Counted from the first letter of the stretch, positions 17,243 through 25,615 are shown. The stretch is DNA of 49,985 nt from Aquisalimonas sp. (GCA_007126095.1 SLBZ01000035.1:1-49985), one strand, 5' to 3'. A program made the numbers and translations. The notes: generated by a model from the sequence alone, not told the origin.

Positions 17243-17263
17243 CAGGTCGACCTGCATTATGCA
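17243..17263. promoter_or_regulatory. Nested palindromes in the cold-shock gene leader
   Basis: CAGGTCGACCTG (17243-17254) is a perfect 12-bp palindrome. It runs into TGCAT-T-ATGCA (17253-17263), ending 25 bp before the start codon. Either could be a protein-binding site; if transcribed they would form alternative hairpins in the 5' leader, as in temperature-sensitive csp leaders. The upstream gap 17025-17242 shows no other gene. Confidence 0.4.
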
Positions 17264-17287
17264 AACGATCGATGAGGAAATGTAACG

Positions 17288-17491
17288 ATGATGACCGGTA
17301 CCGTTAAGTGGTTCGACGACGCCAAGGGCTTTGGCTTTATTACCCCGCAGGATGGTGGCAAGGACGTGTTCGTCCATCACTCCGCCATCAACGGCGCGGG
17401 CTTCAAGAGCCTGGCCGAAGGGCAGCAGGTCGAGTTCGAAACCCAGGACACCCCGAAGGGCCTGGCCGCGGCGAACGTCACCGCGATCTGA
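17288..17491 (+). CDS. Cold-shock domain protein (CspA family)
   Basis: A 67-residue single-domain cold-shock protein that binds single-stranded RNA/DNA through two aromatic motifs: RNP1 KGFGFI at 13-18 and RNP2 VFVHHS at 27-32. TVKWFD at the start is typical. Two adjacent ATG codons (17288, 17291) are possible starts; GAGGAA about eight bases upstream favours the first. It is monocistronic, ends in a strong intrinsic terminator, and has palindromes in its leader. Whether it is cold-inducible or constitutive cannot be told. Confidence 0.95.
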   Translation: MMTGTVKWFDDAKGFGFITPQDGGKDVFVHHSAINGAGFKSLAEGQQVEFETQDTPKGLAAANVTAI

Positions 17492-17542
17492 GCCTGACTG
17501 GCTGGTGCGTGCCGCGGCGACCCGCGAGCACGCGCGCCTGTT

Positions 17543-17570
17543 AAAAAGCCCCGCTCCGGCGGGGTTTTTT
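17543..17570 (+). terminator. Rho-independent terminator of the cold-shock gene
   Basis: GCCCCG and CGGGGT flank a CTCCGG loop, preceded by AAAAA and followed by six T residues. The A/T runs make it potentially bidirectional. Confidence 0.85.
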
Positions 17571-17637
17571 GCGTTCGAGAAGTGAGGTTCCGGCGTTCGC
17601 CGTTGGTTCGAAACGGCCCCTGGGTTACCCTTATAGA

Positions 17638-17649
17638 CTGACTGGTCAG
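17638..17649. promoter_or_regulatory. Operator-like palindrome before the second TetR gene
   Basis: CTGAC-TG-GTCAG is a perfect 5+5 palindrome 23 bp before the start codon. It lies in a TAGACTGACTGGTCAGG context resembling sites bound by NemR/AcuR-type TetR repressors. It overlaps the -10-like TATAGA, consistent with autorepression. Confidence 0.55.
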
Positions 17650-17672
17650 GAAAGAGCCGGAGAGAGCTTGCC

Positions 17673-18260
17673 ATGCCTGCTGGACGCCCCAGACAGTTCG
17701 ATCCCCCTGTTGCCCTGGGTCGGGCGACGGATCTGTTCTGGTCCCGCGGTTATGAGGGGACGTCACTGCAGGGGCTGCTGGCAGTCACGGGGCTGTCCCG
17801 GAGCAGCCTGTACCAGACCTTCGGTGACAAGCATCACCTGTTCTCCCAGTGCCTGGAACACTACCGGGAGAAGACGGTTTCCGGCATGTGGCAGCGTCTC
17901 GAAGATGCTCCCACCGGTCGCGCCTTTGTCGAGTTGACGATGCGTCGTGCCATCGACGACCGGCACGCCGCCGGTGGCCCCAGGGGGTGTCTGGTACTCA
18001 ATACGGCCACCGAGTTCGGCCACCGCGACCCGGACGTGACGCGTCAGGTCCAGGCGGCATTGAGCGCGTTCCGGGCGGTTTTCGAGGAGGCCGTGCGGCG
18101 CGGGCAGGCTGACGGCAGCATCACACCGAGTCAGAGCCCGCAGCAGCTCGCCGTGTATCTTGTGGCGGGCATGGGCGGGCTGCGGACGCTCGTGAAAGGG
18201 GGGGAGGTGGAAGCGCTGGTCGACGGTGCGTGCGAGATGCTGCTGACGGCCCTGGATTGA
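17673..18260 (+). CDS. TetR/AcrR family regulator
   Basis: A 195-residue TetR-family protein. The N-terminus GRPRQFDPPVAL and the HTH region (about 10-55, including SLQGLLAVTGLSRSSLYQTF) are those of the AcuR/NemR-like subgroup. The subgroup often senses electrophiles or unsaturated compounds through cysteines; one candidate is C105 in GGPRGCLVLN. GGAGAG before ATG supports the start. An operator-like palindrome overlaps its probable promoter. The nearest gene, ferredoxin-NADP reductase, converges on it, so its target is probably itself and genes elsewhere. Confidence 0.87.
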   Translation: MPAGRPRQFDPPVALGRATDLFWSRGYEGTSLQGLLAVTGLSRSSLYQTFGDKHHLFSQCLEHYREKTVSGMWQRLEDAPTGRAFVELTMRRAIDDRHAAGGPRGCLVLNTATEFGHRDPDVTRQVQAALSAFRAVFEEAVRRGQADGSITPSQSPQQLAVYLVAGMGGLRTLVKGGEVEALVDGACEMLLTALD

Positions 18261-18288
18261 CCGAGCCGTCAGCGCTGCCCGGCGTTGG

Positions 18289-19068
18289 TCACTTTTCCAC
18301 AAAGGCGCGTTCGATGACGTAATCGCCCGCTACGCCGATCCGCGGCGAGGCCTTGAAACCCCGCTTGTCAAGCATGGTGCTGATGTCTTCCAGCATGGCC
18401 GGACTGCCGCAGATCATGGCGCGGTCGTGTTCCGGGTTGAGTGGCGGCAGGCCGATGTCATCAAACAACTTTCCGGTCTCCACCAGGTGCGTGATGCGGC
18501 CCTGATTCTTGAACTCCTCCCGGGTGACGGTCGGGTAGTAAATCAGCTTCTCGCGGATCATTTCGCCAAAGAACTCGTTCTCCGGCAGCTCGCCCTGGAT
18601 GAAATCCTGGTAGGCAAGCTCGCTCTTGTAGCGAACGCCGTGGATGAGCACGATTTTCTCGAACTGCTCGTACGCCTCCGGGTCCTGGATGACGCTCAGG
18701 AACGGCGCCAGTCCCGTGCCGGTGCTGAACAGGTACAGGTTCTTGCCCGGGGAGAGGTCGCTGAGTACGAGCGTGCCCGTCGGCTTCCGGCTGGTTACCA
18801 CTTCATCCCCTTCCTTGAGATGCTGCAGGCGGGAGGTCAGCGGGCCGTCCGGTACCTTGATGCTGAAGAACTCGAGGTGGTCCTCGTAGTTCGGGCTGGC
18901 GATGCTGTATGCCCGCATGAGCTTCTTGCCGCTTTCTTCCTGCAGTCCGATCATGACGAACTGGCCGTTCTCGAAGCGCAGGGCCGGATCGCGGGTGGTA
19001 CGGAAGCTGAACAGCGTATCGTTCCAGTGGTGGACGCTGATCACGCGTTCGGTAGCCATGTTGCTCAT
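18289..19068 (-). CDS. fpr: Ferredoxin--NADP(+) reductase
   Basis: A 259-residue FAD enzyme of the bacterial FNR subclass that exchanges electrons between NADPH and ferredoxin or flavodoxin, often in oxidative-stress defence and Fe-S repair. The FAD-binding RAYS motif is at 52-55. STGTGLAPFLS is the NADP-binding loop, and the C-terminus FVEK resembles Azotobacter/Pseudomonas Fpr (FVEK), a subclass in which the ring-stacking tail differs from plant FNR. ATG at 19068 follows GGGAGAG; further in-frame upstream sequence is not FNR-like. Confidence 0.93.
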   Translation of the reverse strand: MSNMATERVISVHHWNDTLFSFRTTRDPALRFENGQFVMIGLQEESGKKLMRAYSIASPNYEDHLEFFSIKVPDGPLTSRLQHLKEGDEVVTSRKPTGTLVLSDLSPGKNLYLFSTGTGLAPFLSVIQDPEAYEQFEKIVLIHGVRYKSELAYQDFIQGELPENEFFGEMIREKLIYYPTVTREEFKNQGRITHLVETGKLFDDIGLPPLNPEHDRAMICGSPAMLEDISTMLDKRGFKASPRIGVAGDYVIERAFVEK

Positions 19069-19240
19069 GTCGCCAGCTCTCCCTGGACGTTCAATACAAG
19101 ACAGAATGTTAGCAGGCCCTGTGGAGCCGGATCCTCCCCGGCGCCACATCCCGCATGGTCAGTCCGCGGTCGCTCGCAAGCGCCATTGCCACGCAGGTAG
19201 CCTTGATGGTGCAAAGCTTAGGGGGAAAAGGAATATCTGT

Positions 19241-19275
19241 GAAATGGGTTATTCGCATAAGCTATAACCCATTTC
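19241..19275. repeat. Perfect 12-bp inverted repeat
   Basis: GAAATGGGTTAT (19241-19252) and ATAACCCATTTC (19264-19275) are perfect complements across 11 bp. They are AT-richer than their surroundings. The element lies 14 bp beyond the stop of the Gly-rich gene (19290) and about 175 bp before fpr. It could be a terminator or a regulator site. Confidence 0.6.
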
Positions 19276-19289
19276 GACATATGGCGTGC

Positions 19290-19691
19290 TCAGCGGAACT
19301 GGATACCGCCTCCGGGCATTCCCTGCTGCCCGCCTCCGCCCATGCCTCCACCCTGACCGGGCGTGACGATGGAAGTGGCCTGTTCCCGCTGCATCTCCTC
19401 GATGCGCCGGATCATGTCCTCCAGCGCCTGATTGGCGGCGTCCGGGAATTTTGCGATGGCGTCTTCCAGGCTGTCGGCCTCAATGTCGAACGACAGCGGC
19501 AGGGCGCCACCCTGGGTCATGACCTGGCTCTGACCGTTGTAGGTCACCGGGCGTGATTCATCGCGGCTGCCATCCGTGTTCACCGGGGTCATGCGTCGAA
19601 TGGCGCCGACCCGGCCATCCGTAAAGGTTTCTTCCTGGACGAGCGCACTGGTGTCCAGGGACATGTCGGGCATCTGGTCGGCTTCACTCAT
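19290..19691 (-). CDS. Unrecognised small protein with Gly/Gln-rich tail
   Basis: A 133-residue protein that I do not recognise. It starts with an acidic/Met region (MSEADQMPDMSLDTSALVQE). A middle segment follows with a predicted beta-rich part (VMTQGGALPLSFDIEADSLE) and a helix (EDAIAKFPDAANQALEDMIR). It ends in a low-complexity GGGMGGGGQQG tail. There is no signal peptide or membrane segment, so it is probably cytoplasmic. AGGAGAGGGAA before ATG is a strong ribosome site, which together with the ordered middle supports a real gene. It sits between the MATE exporter and fpr on the same strand. Confidence 0.72.
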   Translation of the reverse strand: MSEADQMPDMSLDTSALVQEETFTDGRVGAIRRMTPVNTDGSRDESRPVTYNGQSQVMTQGGALPLSFDIEADSLEDAIAKFPDAANQALEDMIRRIEEMQREQATSIVTPGQGGGMGGGGQQGMPGGGIQFR

Positions 19692-19769
19692 TTCCCTCTC
19701 CTGTGAGTCATTGATGGACAGTCCTTTATGATGCCGCAACGGTGCCGCTGATCCAAACCCGCCGGTCGG

Positions 19770-21119
19770 TCAGCAGCCCGGCGTCGCCGCTTGTTCACGG
19801 CGCTGCTCAAGAAGGGCCATCCCCTGCTGATACAATGTCCATGACAGCAGCCCGGCGGCCAGGTTCCCCGCGAGGGCGCCGTTGAACACGCCAGTGAGAC
19901 CCATTAGCCAGGCGCCGAGCCAGAGCAGGGGCAGGTAACACAGGAACAGCCGCGCAACCGATATGGCCAGGGCTCGCATGGGCAGACCCAGGGCGTTGCA
20001 TACCGATACCATCAGCATGCAGACCCCCAAGGCGCCGTAACTCAGCGGCACCCGCAGCAGGTAGTCGTTGAGCGCCGCCGCCACCTCGCCATCGCTGCTC
20101 ACGAGCCCCGTCAGGACCCCGGACAGCAGCAGCCAGAGCACGGCGATGGCGAGCTGCCAGATCAGAACGAAGCGTACGGCGATGCGGACCAGGCTGCGTA
20201 CGTGGTGCAGCTCCCCCGCACCAAGGAACCGCCCGATCATGGGCGGCATGGACATGGTCAGCGCCAGCACCACGACAATGGAGAAGAACTCCAGGCGGGT
20301 ACCCAGGCCCCACGCGGCGACGGCGCTGGAGCCGAAACCGGCCACCAGCGACGTTGCCAGCATGGCCGAGACCGGGGGCATCAGCTGGCTGACCATGGCC
20401 GGTCCGGTGATACCGGCCAGCTGACGCAAGGCGGGGGCTGGGTTGATCGCCAGCAGGTCGAAGTGCATCAGATGGCGCCGCAACAGTGCCGGATAGATGA
20501 CGGCGATGCCGAGGGTGAACGCCGTCACCGTGGCCCACGCCGCACCGGGCAACCCCCAGCCAAAGACGAAGATGAACAGAGGGTCCAGGGCCAGGTTCGC
20601 CAGGCTGGTGATTACCATCCACAGCCCCGGCGTGCGGGTGTCTCCGTGAGCGCGCATCACACTGTAGCCGAAGTAGAGCACCGCACCGCACCAGGCGCTC
20701 AGCAGCCACGGAATCCAGAACGTTCGGATCAGTGGCAGCAGATCGGCGTCGGCGCCGAGCAGAGTGACCAGCGGTTCGCGCAGCACCCACAGCAGCAGGC
20801 ACAGCGCAGCGACGGCGATGGCGCCGGAGACGACCACCAGACCGCCCTGGCGCCGGGCCAGGGCGGCGTCGCCGGCACCCAGGGTGCGCGATATGATCGC
20901 CGTGGTGGCGATACCGAGCCCCACCTGAAAGCCAATGATCAGCTGCTGCATGGGCAGGGTGAACGCCAGCGCGGCCAATGGGTCGACGCCAAGCTGCGCG
21001 ATGAAGGCGCTGTCCACCAGCTGGAAACCGAGCAGCGACACCACCCCGAACAGCATGGGCCAGGTCATGGTGAACAGGGTGCGCCCGAGACCATGGCGTG
21101 TGAGGTCCTCTGTGGTCAT
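19770..21119 (-). CDS. MATE family efflux transporter
   Basis: A 449-residue integral membrane protein with about 12 hydrophobic helices in two related halves, as expected for MATE (NorM/DinF) cation-coupled drug exporters. Characteristic stretches are TWPMLFGVVSLLGFQLVDSA in helix 1 and GLGIATTAIISRTLGAGD near 70-86, with the counterpart GRFLGAG in the second half. The substrate is unknown. The start overlaps the stop of the upstream half-permease gene (ATGA), placing it last in a three-gene operon. Confidence 0.92.
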   Translation of the reverse strand: MTTEDLTRHGLGRTLFTMTWPMLFGVVSLLGFQLVDSAFIAQLGVDPLAALAFTLPMQQLIIGFQVGLGIATTAIISRTLGAGDAALARRQGGLVVVSGAIAVAALCLLLWVLREPLVTLLGADADLLPLIRTFWIPWLLSAWCGAVLYFGYSVMRAHGDTRTPGLWMVITSLANLALDPLFIFVFGWGLPGAAWATVTAFTLGIAVIYPALLRRHLMHFDLLAINPAPALRQLAGITGPAMVSQLMPPVSAMLATSLVAGFGSSAVAAWGLGTRLEFFSIVVVLALTMSMPPMIGRFLGAGELHHVRSLVRIAVRFVLIWQLAIAVLWLLLSGVLTGLVSSDGEVAAALNDYLLRVPLSYGALGVCMLMVSVCNALGLPMRALAISVARLFLCYLPLLWLGAWLMGLTGVFNGALAGNLAAGLLSWTLYQQGMALLEQRREQAATPGC

Positions 21120-21619
21120 GGCGTTCCCGTACGGATGATTTCGGTGAGCAGTCCGGCGGCGAGCGGCACCGGCAGGCAGGCCAGTGTACGCAGCACGACG
21201 AAGCGCCAGCCCATCATGGGTGCCTCGAAGACCAGCACGCGGTGAAACGCGAGCACGGACCAGGCAGTGATCAGCGTGATCATCTGTGCCACGCCGATGC
21301 CGGCGTCGATTAGCGCCAGTGCCAGCGGAAAGACGATCATCGGCCCGCCGGGCATGATTCCGCCGATCAGGGTGGCCAGCAGGATGCCGCGGATGCCGGA
21401 CGCATCGCCCAGCACGGCAACCATCTGCTGCTCCGGTATCAGAGCGGCGAGAAAGACGCCGGCAAGTAGCGCAGGCGGCAGCCGCATCAGCAGCGGTTGC
21501 AGCTGGATCCAGCCGTCATGGGCCACGTCCCGGTGGCGAATGGTGCCACGGCGGTGAGCCGCAGCGAAGGCCGCTGCCAGGAGCAGGGCCACGGTGCCGT
21601 AGGCCACCACCGTCATCAT
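21116..21619 (-). CDS. Half-size permease B (YraQ/ArsP-like)
   Basis: A 167-residue membrane protein with about five hydrophobic segments. The stretch PGGPMIVFPLALALIDAG followed by LITAWSVLAFHRVLVFE is repeated almost exactly in the preceding gene's product, so the two proteins are paralogous halves. The pattern resembles predicted permeases of the DUF318/ArsP-YraQ type, which are normally about 300 residues with ten helices and an internal duplication. This assignment is an inference. ATG at 21619 overlaps the stop of the upstream half (ATGA), and its own stop overlaps the MATE start. Confidence 0.75.
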   Translation of the reverse strand: MMTVVAYGTVALLLAAAFAAAHRRGTIRHRDVAHDGWIQLQPLLMRLPPALLAGVFLAALIPEQQMVAVLGDASGIRGILLATLIGGIMPGGPMIVFPLALALIDAGIGVAQMITLITAWSVLAFHRVLVFEAPMMGWRFVVLRTLACLPVPLAAGLLTEIIRTGTP

Positions 21620-22161
21620 GGCTGCACCCGGCGGAGGATCAGCCGGGTGGCGAACCCGGCCAGAAAGGGCAGCGGCAGCGACACCAGCAGCCGCAGGGCG
21701 ACGAAATCCACACCGAGAAACGGCAGCTCCCACACCAGCACCCGGTTCAGGCCAAGCACCGACCAGGCCGTCAGGTAGGCAACGCAGACCTCGGTCGAGG
21801 CGCCGGCCCGGTGGAGTCCGACCACCAGTGGGAAGGCGGTGAAGGGGCCGCCCGGCGTGATCGCACCGGCAACGGTGGCGACGGTGAGGCCGCGCAGTCC
21901 GCTGCGGCCGCCCAGCCAGTGCTCCATGGTCGTGCGCGGGATCAGCCGTTGCACATAGGCGCCAACGAGCAGGGCGCCGACGAGAACGGGAACGATCCAC
22001 ACCATCAGGCCCAGAGCCTGCTGCAGTGTGTCACTGAACACGGCGGTGCCGTGCTGCCACCACGTGGCTGCGCCCGCCATGGCCGCGAGCGCCAGGAAGA
22101 ACACTGTTGTGCCGTCCAGGCGGCGCCATGGGGGTCGTTTTAGTCGGGTTGCTGGCGGCAT
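21616..22161 (-). CDS. Half-size permease A (YraQ/ArsP-like)
   Basis: A 181-residue membrane protein with about five hydrophobic segments, first at residues 18-34. It contains PGGPFTAFPLVVGLHRAG and YLTAWSVLGLNRVLVWE, aligned position by position with the following gene. The two together would rebuild a full-length permease of about 350 residues. The usual cysteine-containing signature loop of YraQ/ArsP proteins is replaced by PGGP. ATG at 22161 was chosen; GTG at 22194 is possible, and neither has a good ribosome site. It heads the operon with half B and the MATE exporter, and diverges from the amidase gene. Confidence 0.72.
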   Translation of the reverse strand: MPPATRLKRPPWRRLDGTTVFFLALAAMAGAATWWQHGTAVFSDTLQQALGLMVWIVPVLVGALLVGAYVQRLIPRTTMEHWLGGRSGLRGLTVATVAGAITPGGPFTAFPLVVGLHRAGASTEVCVAYLTAWSVLGLNRVLVWELPFLGVDFVALRLLVSLPLPFLAGFATRLILRRVQP

Positions 22162-22237
22162 CGAGAAAGGTGTGGGAAGGTTGACCGAACGCACAGTCTA
22201 CAGGCTACCGGTCCGTGGGCGAGAGGAGGAGATCGCA

Positions 22238-23695
22238 ATGGATCTGGCATACCACTCCACGGCGCGGCTGGCGCTGATGATCCGCGAAGGGGAGATCGGC
22301 TCGGAGGCTCTGCTGGAGCACCTGCTGGCGCGCCATGATGCGTGCAATCCGCCGCTGAACGCGGTGGTGGTGACGGACGTGGGCGCCGCCCGGCAGCGGG
22401 CACGCGAGGCCGATGCCGCTCTGGCGCGCGGCGAGCGTTGGGGGCCATTGCACGGCGTGCCCATGACGGTGAAAGAGACCTACGAGGTGGCTGGCATGCC
22501 CACCACCGCCGGGTCACCTTCGTTGCGGGAGTACCGGTCGGAGCACAGCGCCTTGGCCGTGCAGCGGCTGCTGAACGCCGGCGCGGTGATCCACGGCAAG
22601 ACCAACGTGCCGCTGTTTGCCGGTGATCTGCAGACCTACAACGACATCTACGGGACCACCGTGAATCCCTGGAACCCGGATCGCACCCCCGGCGGTTCTT
22701 CCGGGGGGGCGGCGGCCGCGGTGGCGGCCGGGTTGACGCCTCTGGAACTGGGTAGTGACATCGGTGGCTCCATCCGCACGCCAGCGAGTTTCTGCGGCGT
22801 GTGCGGCCACAAGCCGAGTTACGGCATTGTCTCCATGCGCGGCCATATCCCCGGCCCACCGGGGTCGTTGTCGGCGGCGGATATCAGTGTCGCCGGGCCG
22901 CTGGCCCGCACGGTGGATGATCTCGATCTGGCCATGGGCCTGCTGCTGGGGCCGGATCCGGAGCAGGCCACGGGCTGGCGGGTGGAACTGCCGCCGTCCC
23001 GGCATGGCCACGGCCGCGACTTCCGCGTGGCCGCATGGCTGGATGATCCCGGCTGTCCGGTAGATGCGGAGGTCGTGGCGCTGCTGGAGGCGCTAGTGGA
23101 GCGTCTCCGGGGGGAGGGCACGAAGGTCGATACCATGGCTCGGCCCGCCGGCATCGATCTCGCCCGGTCTCACGATACCTACTATCAGCTGTTGACCGGC
23201 ACCATGAGCGGCGGTCTGCCGGAGAAGGTCTTCTCGAGCATGCTGGCCCAGGCCGATGGCGCCGGCCCGGACGATGCCGGCTATCCGGCGCGCTTTGCCC
23301 GTGGCGCGACCCAGCGCCATGCCCAGTGGCTGCGCACCAACGAGAAACGGCTCCACATGCGTGCGGCGTGGCAGGCCTTCTTCGGCTCGTTCGACGTCAT
23401 GCTGGCCCCCGCCATCCATACGCCGCCCTTTGCCCACGACCACGGTCAGCCCATGGCCGAGCGCCGCCTGCCCATCAACGGCGTGGACCGCCCCTACATG
23501 GACGTGCTGACCTGGGCCGGGCTGGCCGGCGTGGTGCATCTGCCCTCGACGGTGGTGCCGGTCGCGCGCACCCGGGCCGGGCTTCCGGTAGGTGTGCAGA
23601 TCATCGGCCCCTATCTGGAGGACGCCACGTCCCTGGCGTTCGCCCGTTTCGTTGAGGCGGTGACCGGCGGCTTCGAGGCACCGCCGGGATACTGA
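22238..23695 (+). CDS. Amidase signature family hydrolase
   Basis: A 485-residue amidase. The Ser-cisSer-Lys triad is visible: K79 in GVPMTVKET, cis-Ser S154 in PGGSSGG, and nucleophile S178 in SDIGGSIRTPA. It hydrolyses a carboxylic amide; the substrate is not identifiable. It lacks the GatCAB context, so it is not the tRNA amidotransferase subunit. GAGAGGAGGAG before ATG is an excellent ribosome site. It is divergent from the half-permease operon and ends 8 bp from the convergent GST gene. Confidence 0.92.
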   Translation: MDLAYHSTARLALMIREGEIGSEALLEHLLARHDACNPPLNAVVVTDVGAARQRAREADAALARGERWGPLHGVPMTVKETYEVAGMPTTAGSPSLREYRSEHSALAVQRLLNAGAVIHGKTNVPLFAGDLQTYNDIYGTTVNPWNPDRTPGGSSGGAAAAVAAGLTPLELGSDIGGSIRTPASFCGVCGHKPSYGIVSMRGHIPGPPGSLSAADISVAGPLARTVDDLDLAMGLLLGPDPEQATGWRVELPPSRHGHGRDFRVAAWLDDPGCPVDAEVVALLEALVERLRGEGTKVDTMARPAGIDLARSHDTYYQLLTGTMSGGLPEKVFSSMLAQADGAGPDDAGYPARFARGATQRHAQWLRTNEKRLHMRAAWQAFFGSFDVMLAPAIHTPPFAHDHGQPMAERRLPINGVDRPYMDVLTWAGLAGVVHLPSTVVPVARTRAGLPVGVQIIGPYLEDATSLAFARFVEAVTGGFEAPPGY

Positions 23696-23702
23696 GCGGG
23701 CG

Positions 23703-24383
23703 TCACCGCGCCCGTTGGTTGAACAGGATTTCCCGCTCGCGGTCGTCCGGTGGCGCCTGGCGACGGTATTCGCTGCCCAGGTCCACCGCCCGTTGCACTG
23801 GCGCACGCTCCTTGATGGTCTGGCGCCAGCGCCGAACGTTGGGGAAGGCCTCCAGGCTGTCGCCCAGCGGTTTCGCGATCAGGACCCAGGGCCAGGTGGC
23901 CATGTCGGCAACGGAGTACTCCCCCAGTATGTACTCCCGCGTCTCCAGGCGCCGCTCCAGAACACCCAGGCAGCGGTTGTACTCGTTGGCGTAGCGGGTG
24001 TGGGCGTAGTCCTGGCCCGCCGGCGCATAGTTCACGAAATGGCTGAGCTGCCCGGCCATGGGGCCGATATTGCCCACCTGCCAGAACAGCCACTCCAGCG
24101 CTTCCTTGCGGCCGATGGCATCGGTGGGCATGAAGCGCCCCGTCTTCTCCGCCAGGTAGACGAGAATGGCGCCGGATTCGAACACCGGCACCGGCTCGCC
24201 GCTGACGTCATGGTCAACGATGGCCGGCATGCGGTTGTTGGGGCTGATGGCCAGGAACTCCGGTGTGAACTGCTCGCCGCGGCCGATGTTGATCGGCACC
24301 ATGCGGTAGGGCAGGCCGCATTCCTCCAGCATCATGCCGATCTTCCAGCCGTTCGGCGTGGGCCAGTAGTAGAAGTCGATCAT
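23703..24383 (-). CDS. Glutathione S-transferase, Nu-class-like (YfcG/YghU type)
   Basis: A 226-residue GST. The N-terminal thioredoxin-like domain has YWPTPNGWKIG in place of the usual Tyr/Ser/Cys site; the TPN motif matches YfcG, which binds two glutathiones and reduces disulfides. SPNNRMPAIVDH (about 46-57) and ESGAILVYLAEK (about 69-80) bind glutathione, and a helical C-domain follows from about 90. Its ATG overlaps the stop of the CoA-transferase gene by four bases, so the two are coupled. With the kappa-GST-like fusion two genes upstream it suggests a glutathione-linked pathway. Confidence 0.9.
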   Translation of the reverse strand: MIDFYYWPTPNGWKIGMMLEECGLPYRMVPINIGRGEQFTPEFLAISPNNRMPAIVDHDVSGEPVPVFESGAILVYLAEKTGRFMPTDAIGRKEALEWLFWQVGNIGPMAGQLSHFVNYAPAGQDYAHTRYANEYNRCLGVLERRLETREYILGEYSVADMATWPWVLIAKPLGDSLEAFPNVRRWRQTIKERAPVQRAVDLGSEYRRQAPPDDREREILFNQRAR

Positions 24384-25582
24384 GGGGTTCTCTCTCCGGG
24401 CGCGGTGACGCCGGTCTCGCGGAGGCGGCGCCGTTCGTCTTCACTGTATCCCAGGTCGGCCAGGATGGCGTCGGTGTCCTGGCCCAGGGCCGGGGCGCCG
24501 TGGCGGATGCCCGCGGGTGAGCGCGAGAACGTTGCCGCCGGCGCCGCCTGTCGCAGTGTGCCGGCCGCCGGGTGATCCGACTCCAGCACCAGGGCCTTGG
24601 CGCTGACCTGGGGGTGGTGGATGACCTGGTTGCGCGTGAGCACGGGCGCGCACGGCACCCCTTCGCGCTCCAGGCGCTCCAGCCAGGTTTCCGCGGTGCG
24701 GGCGTAGAGCGCGTCCTGAGTTAGCTGCAGGCGCTCATCAATGTGCTCCTGGCGCAGTGCCGGTGTCAGGAAACGCGGGTCGGTGAGCCACTCCGGGCGA
24801 TCCAGTGCCCGCGTCAGCGCCTGCCACTCGCGGTCGGTCTGCACGGCCACGCTGATGTAGCCGTCGGCGGTGGCGTAGATGAGGTCGATGAAACTCGCGG
24901 CTTCCGCCTGGGGCAGTTCGTCGCCCACGAACGTCTGACTGCCCATGTCCGATCCCCACAGAAAGGCCAGGACGGCGCCGAGCATGGAAACCCGCACGTG
25001 CTGGCCTTCACCCGTTTGCGCCCTGTGGAGCAGGGCGGCGGTGACGGCCTGGGCCGTGGTCATGCCGGTGAGCTTGTCCGGGAGAATGGTCCGGACCAGT
25101 TGCGGGCGCACGCTGTCGCTGCCGCCCTGGACGCTGGCGAGCCCCGAGAGTGCCTGGACCAGCGGATCGTAGACGGGTTTGGCGGCATACGGCCCGGCAT
25201 CGCCGAAGCCACTGATGGAGGCGTAGACCAGGCCGGGGTTCGATGCGCGCAGGGTCGCTTCGTCCAGCCCCATGCGCTCGATGACCCCGGGGCGGAAGTT
25301 CTGGATGAACACGTCGGCCCCGGTTGCCAGTCGTTGCACTGCCGCCAGGCCCGCGTCCGTTTTCAGGTTCAGTGTGAGCGAGCGCTTGTTGCGATTGTTG
25401 TTCAGGAAGCTGGCGGAGAAGCCGCTGCGCTGATTGGCGGCCAGGCGGGTGTAATCACCACCGGCGGGATTCTCCACCTTGATGACCTCCGCACCCTGGT
25501 CGGCAAGTATCATGGTTGCCAGCGGGCCGGAGACCATGGCCGTGAGGTCGACCACCCGGATGCCGGCAAGGGGACCGCTCAT
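24380..25582 (-). CDS. CaiB/BaiF family III CoA-transferase
   Basis: A 400-residue family III CoA-transferase, which moves CoA between carboxylic acids via an aspartyl intermediate. The start MSGPLAGIRVVDLTAMVSGP, the VIKVENPAGGD segment and QNFRPGVIERMGL are diagnostic. The catalytic aspartate is probably the one in KPVYDPLVQALSG (about residue 160). I start at 25582, where the family normally begins; an ATG five codons upstream (25597) is also open. It overlaps the GST gene (ATGA). The acid substrate is unknown. Confidence 0.9.
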   Translation of the reverse strand: MSGPLAGIRVVDLTAMVSGPLATMILADQGAEVIKVENPAGGDYTRLAANQRSGFSASFLNNNRNKRSLTLNLKTDAGLAAVQRLATGADVFIQNFRPGVIERMGLDEATLRASNPGLVYASISGFGDAGPYAAKPVYDPLVQALSGLASVQGGSDSVRPQLVRTILPDKLTGMTTAQAVTAALLHRAQTGEGQHVRVSMLGAVLAFLWGSDMGSQTFVGDELPQAEAASFIDLIYATADGYISVAVQTDREWQALTRALDRPEWLTDPRFLTPALRQEHIDERLQLTQDALYARTAETWLERLEREGVPCAPVLTRNQVIHHPQVSAKALVLESDHPAAGTLRQAAPAATFSRSPAGIRHGAPALGQDTDAILADLGYSEDERRRLRETGVTAPGERTP

Positions 25583-25615
25583 GTGGCTGTGCCCCATGGC
25601 TGCAGACTCGCGCGC

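Noticed and set aside
22238..23695. GatA subunit of tRNA amidotransferase
   Set aside because: No gatB or gatC nearby, and the protein is an ordinary stand-alone amidase by context.
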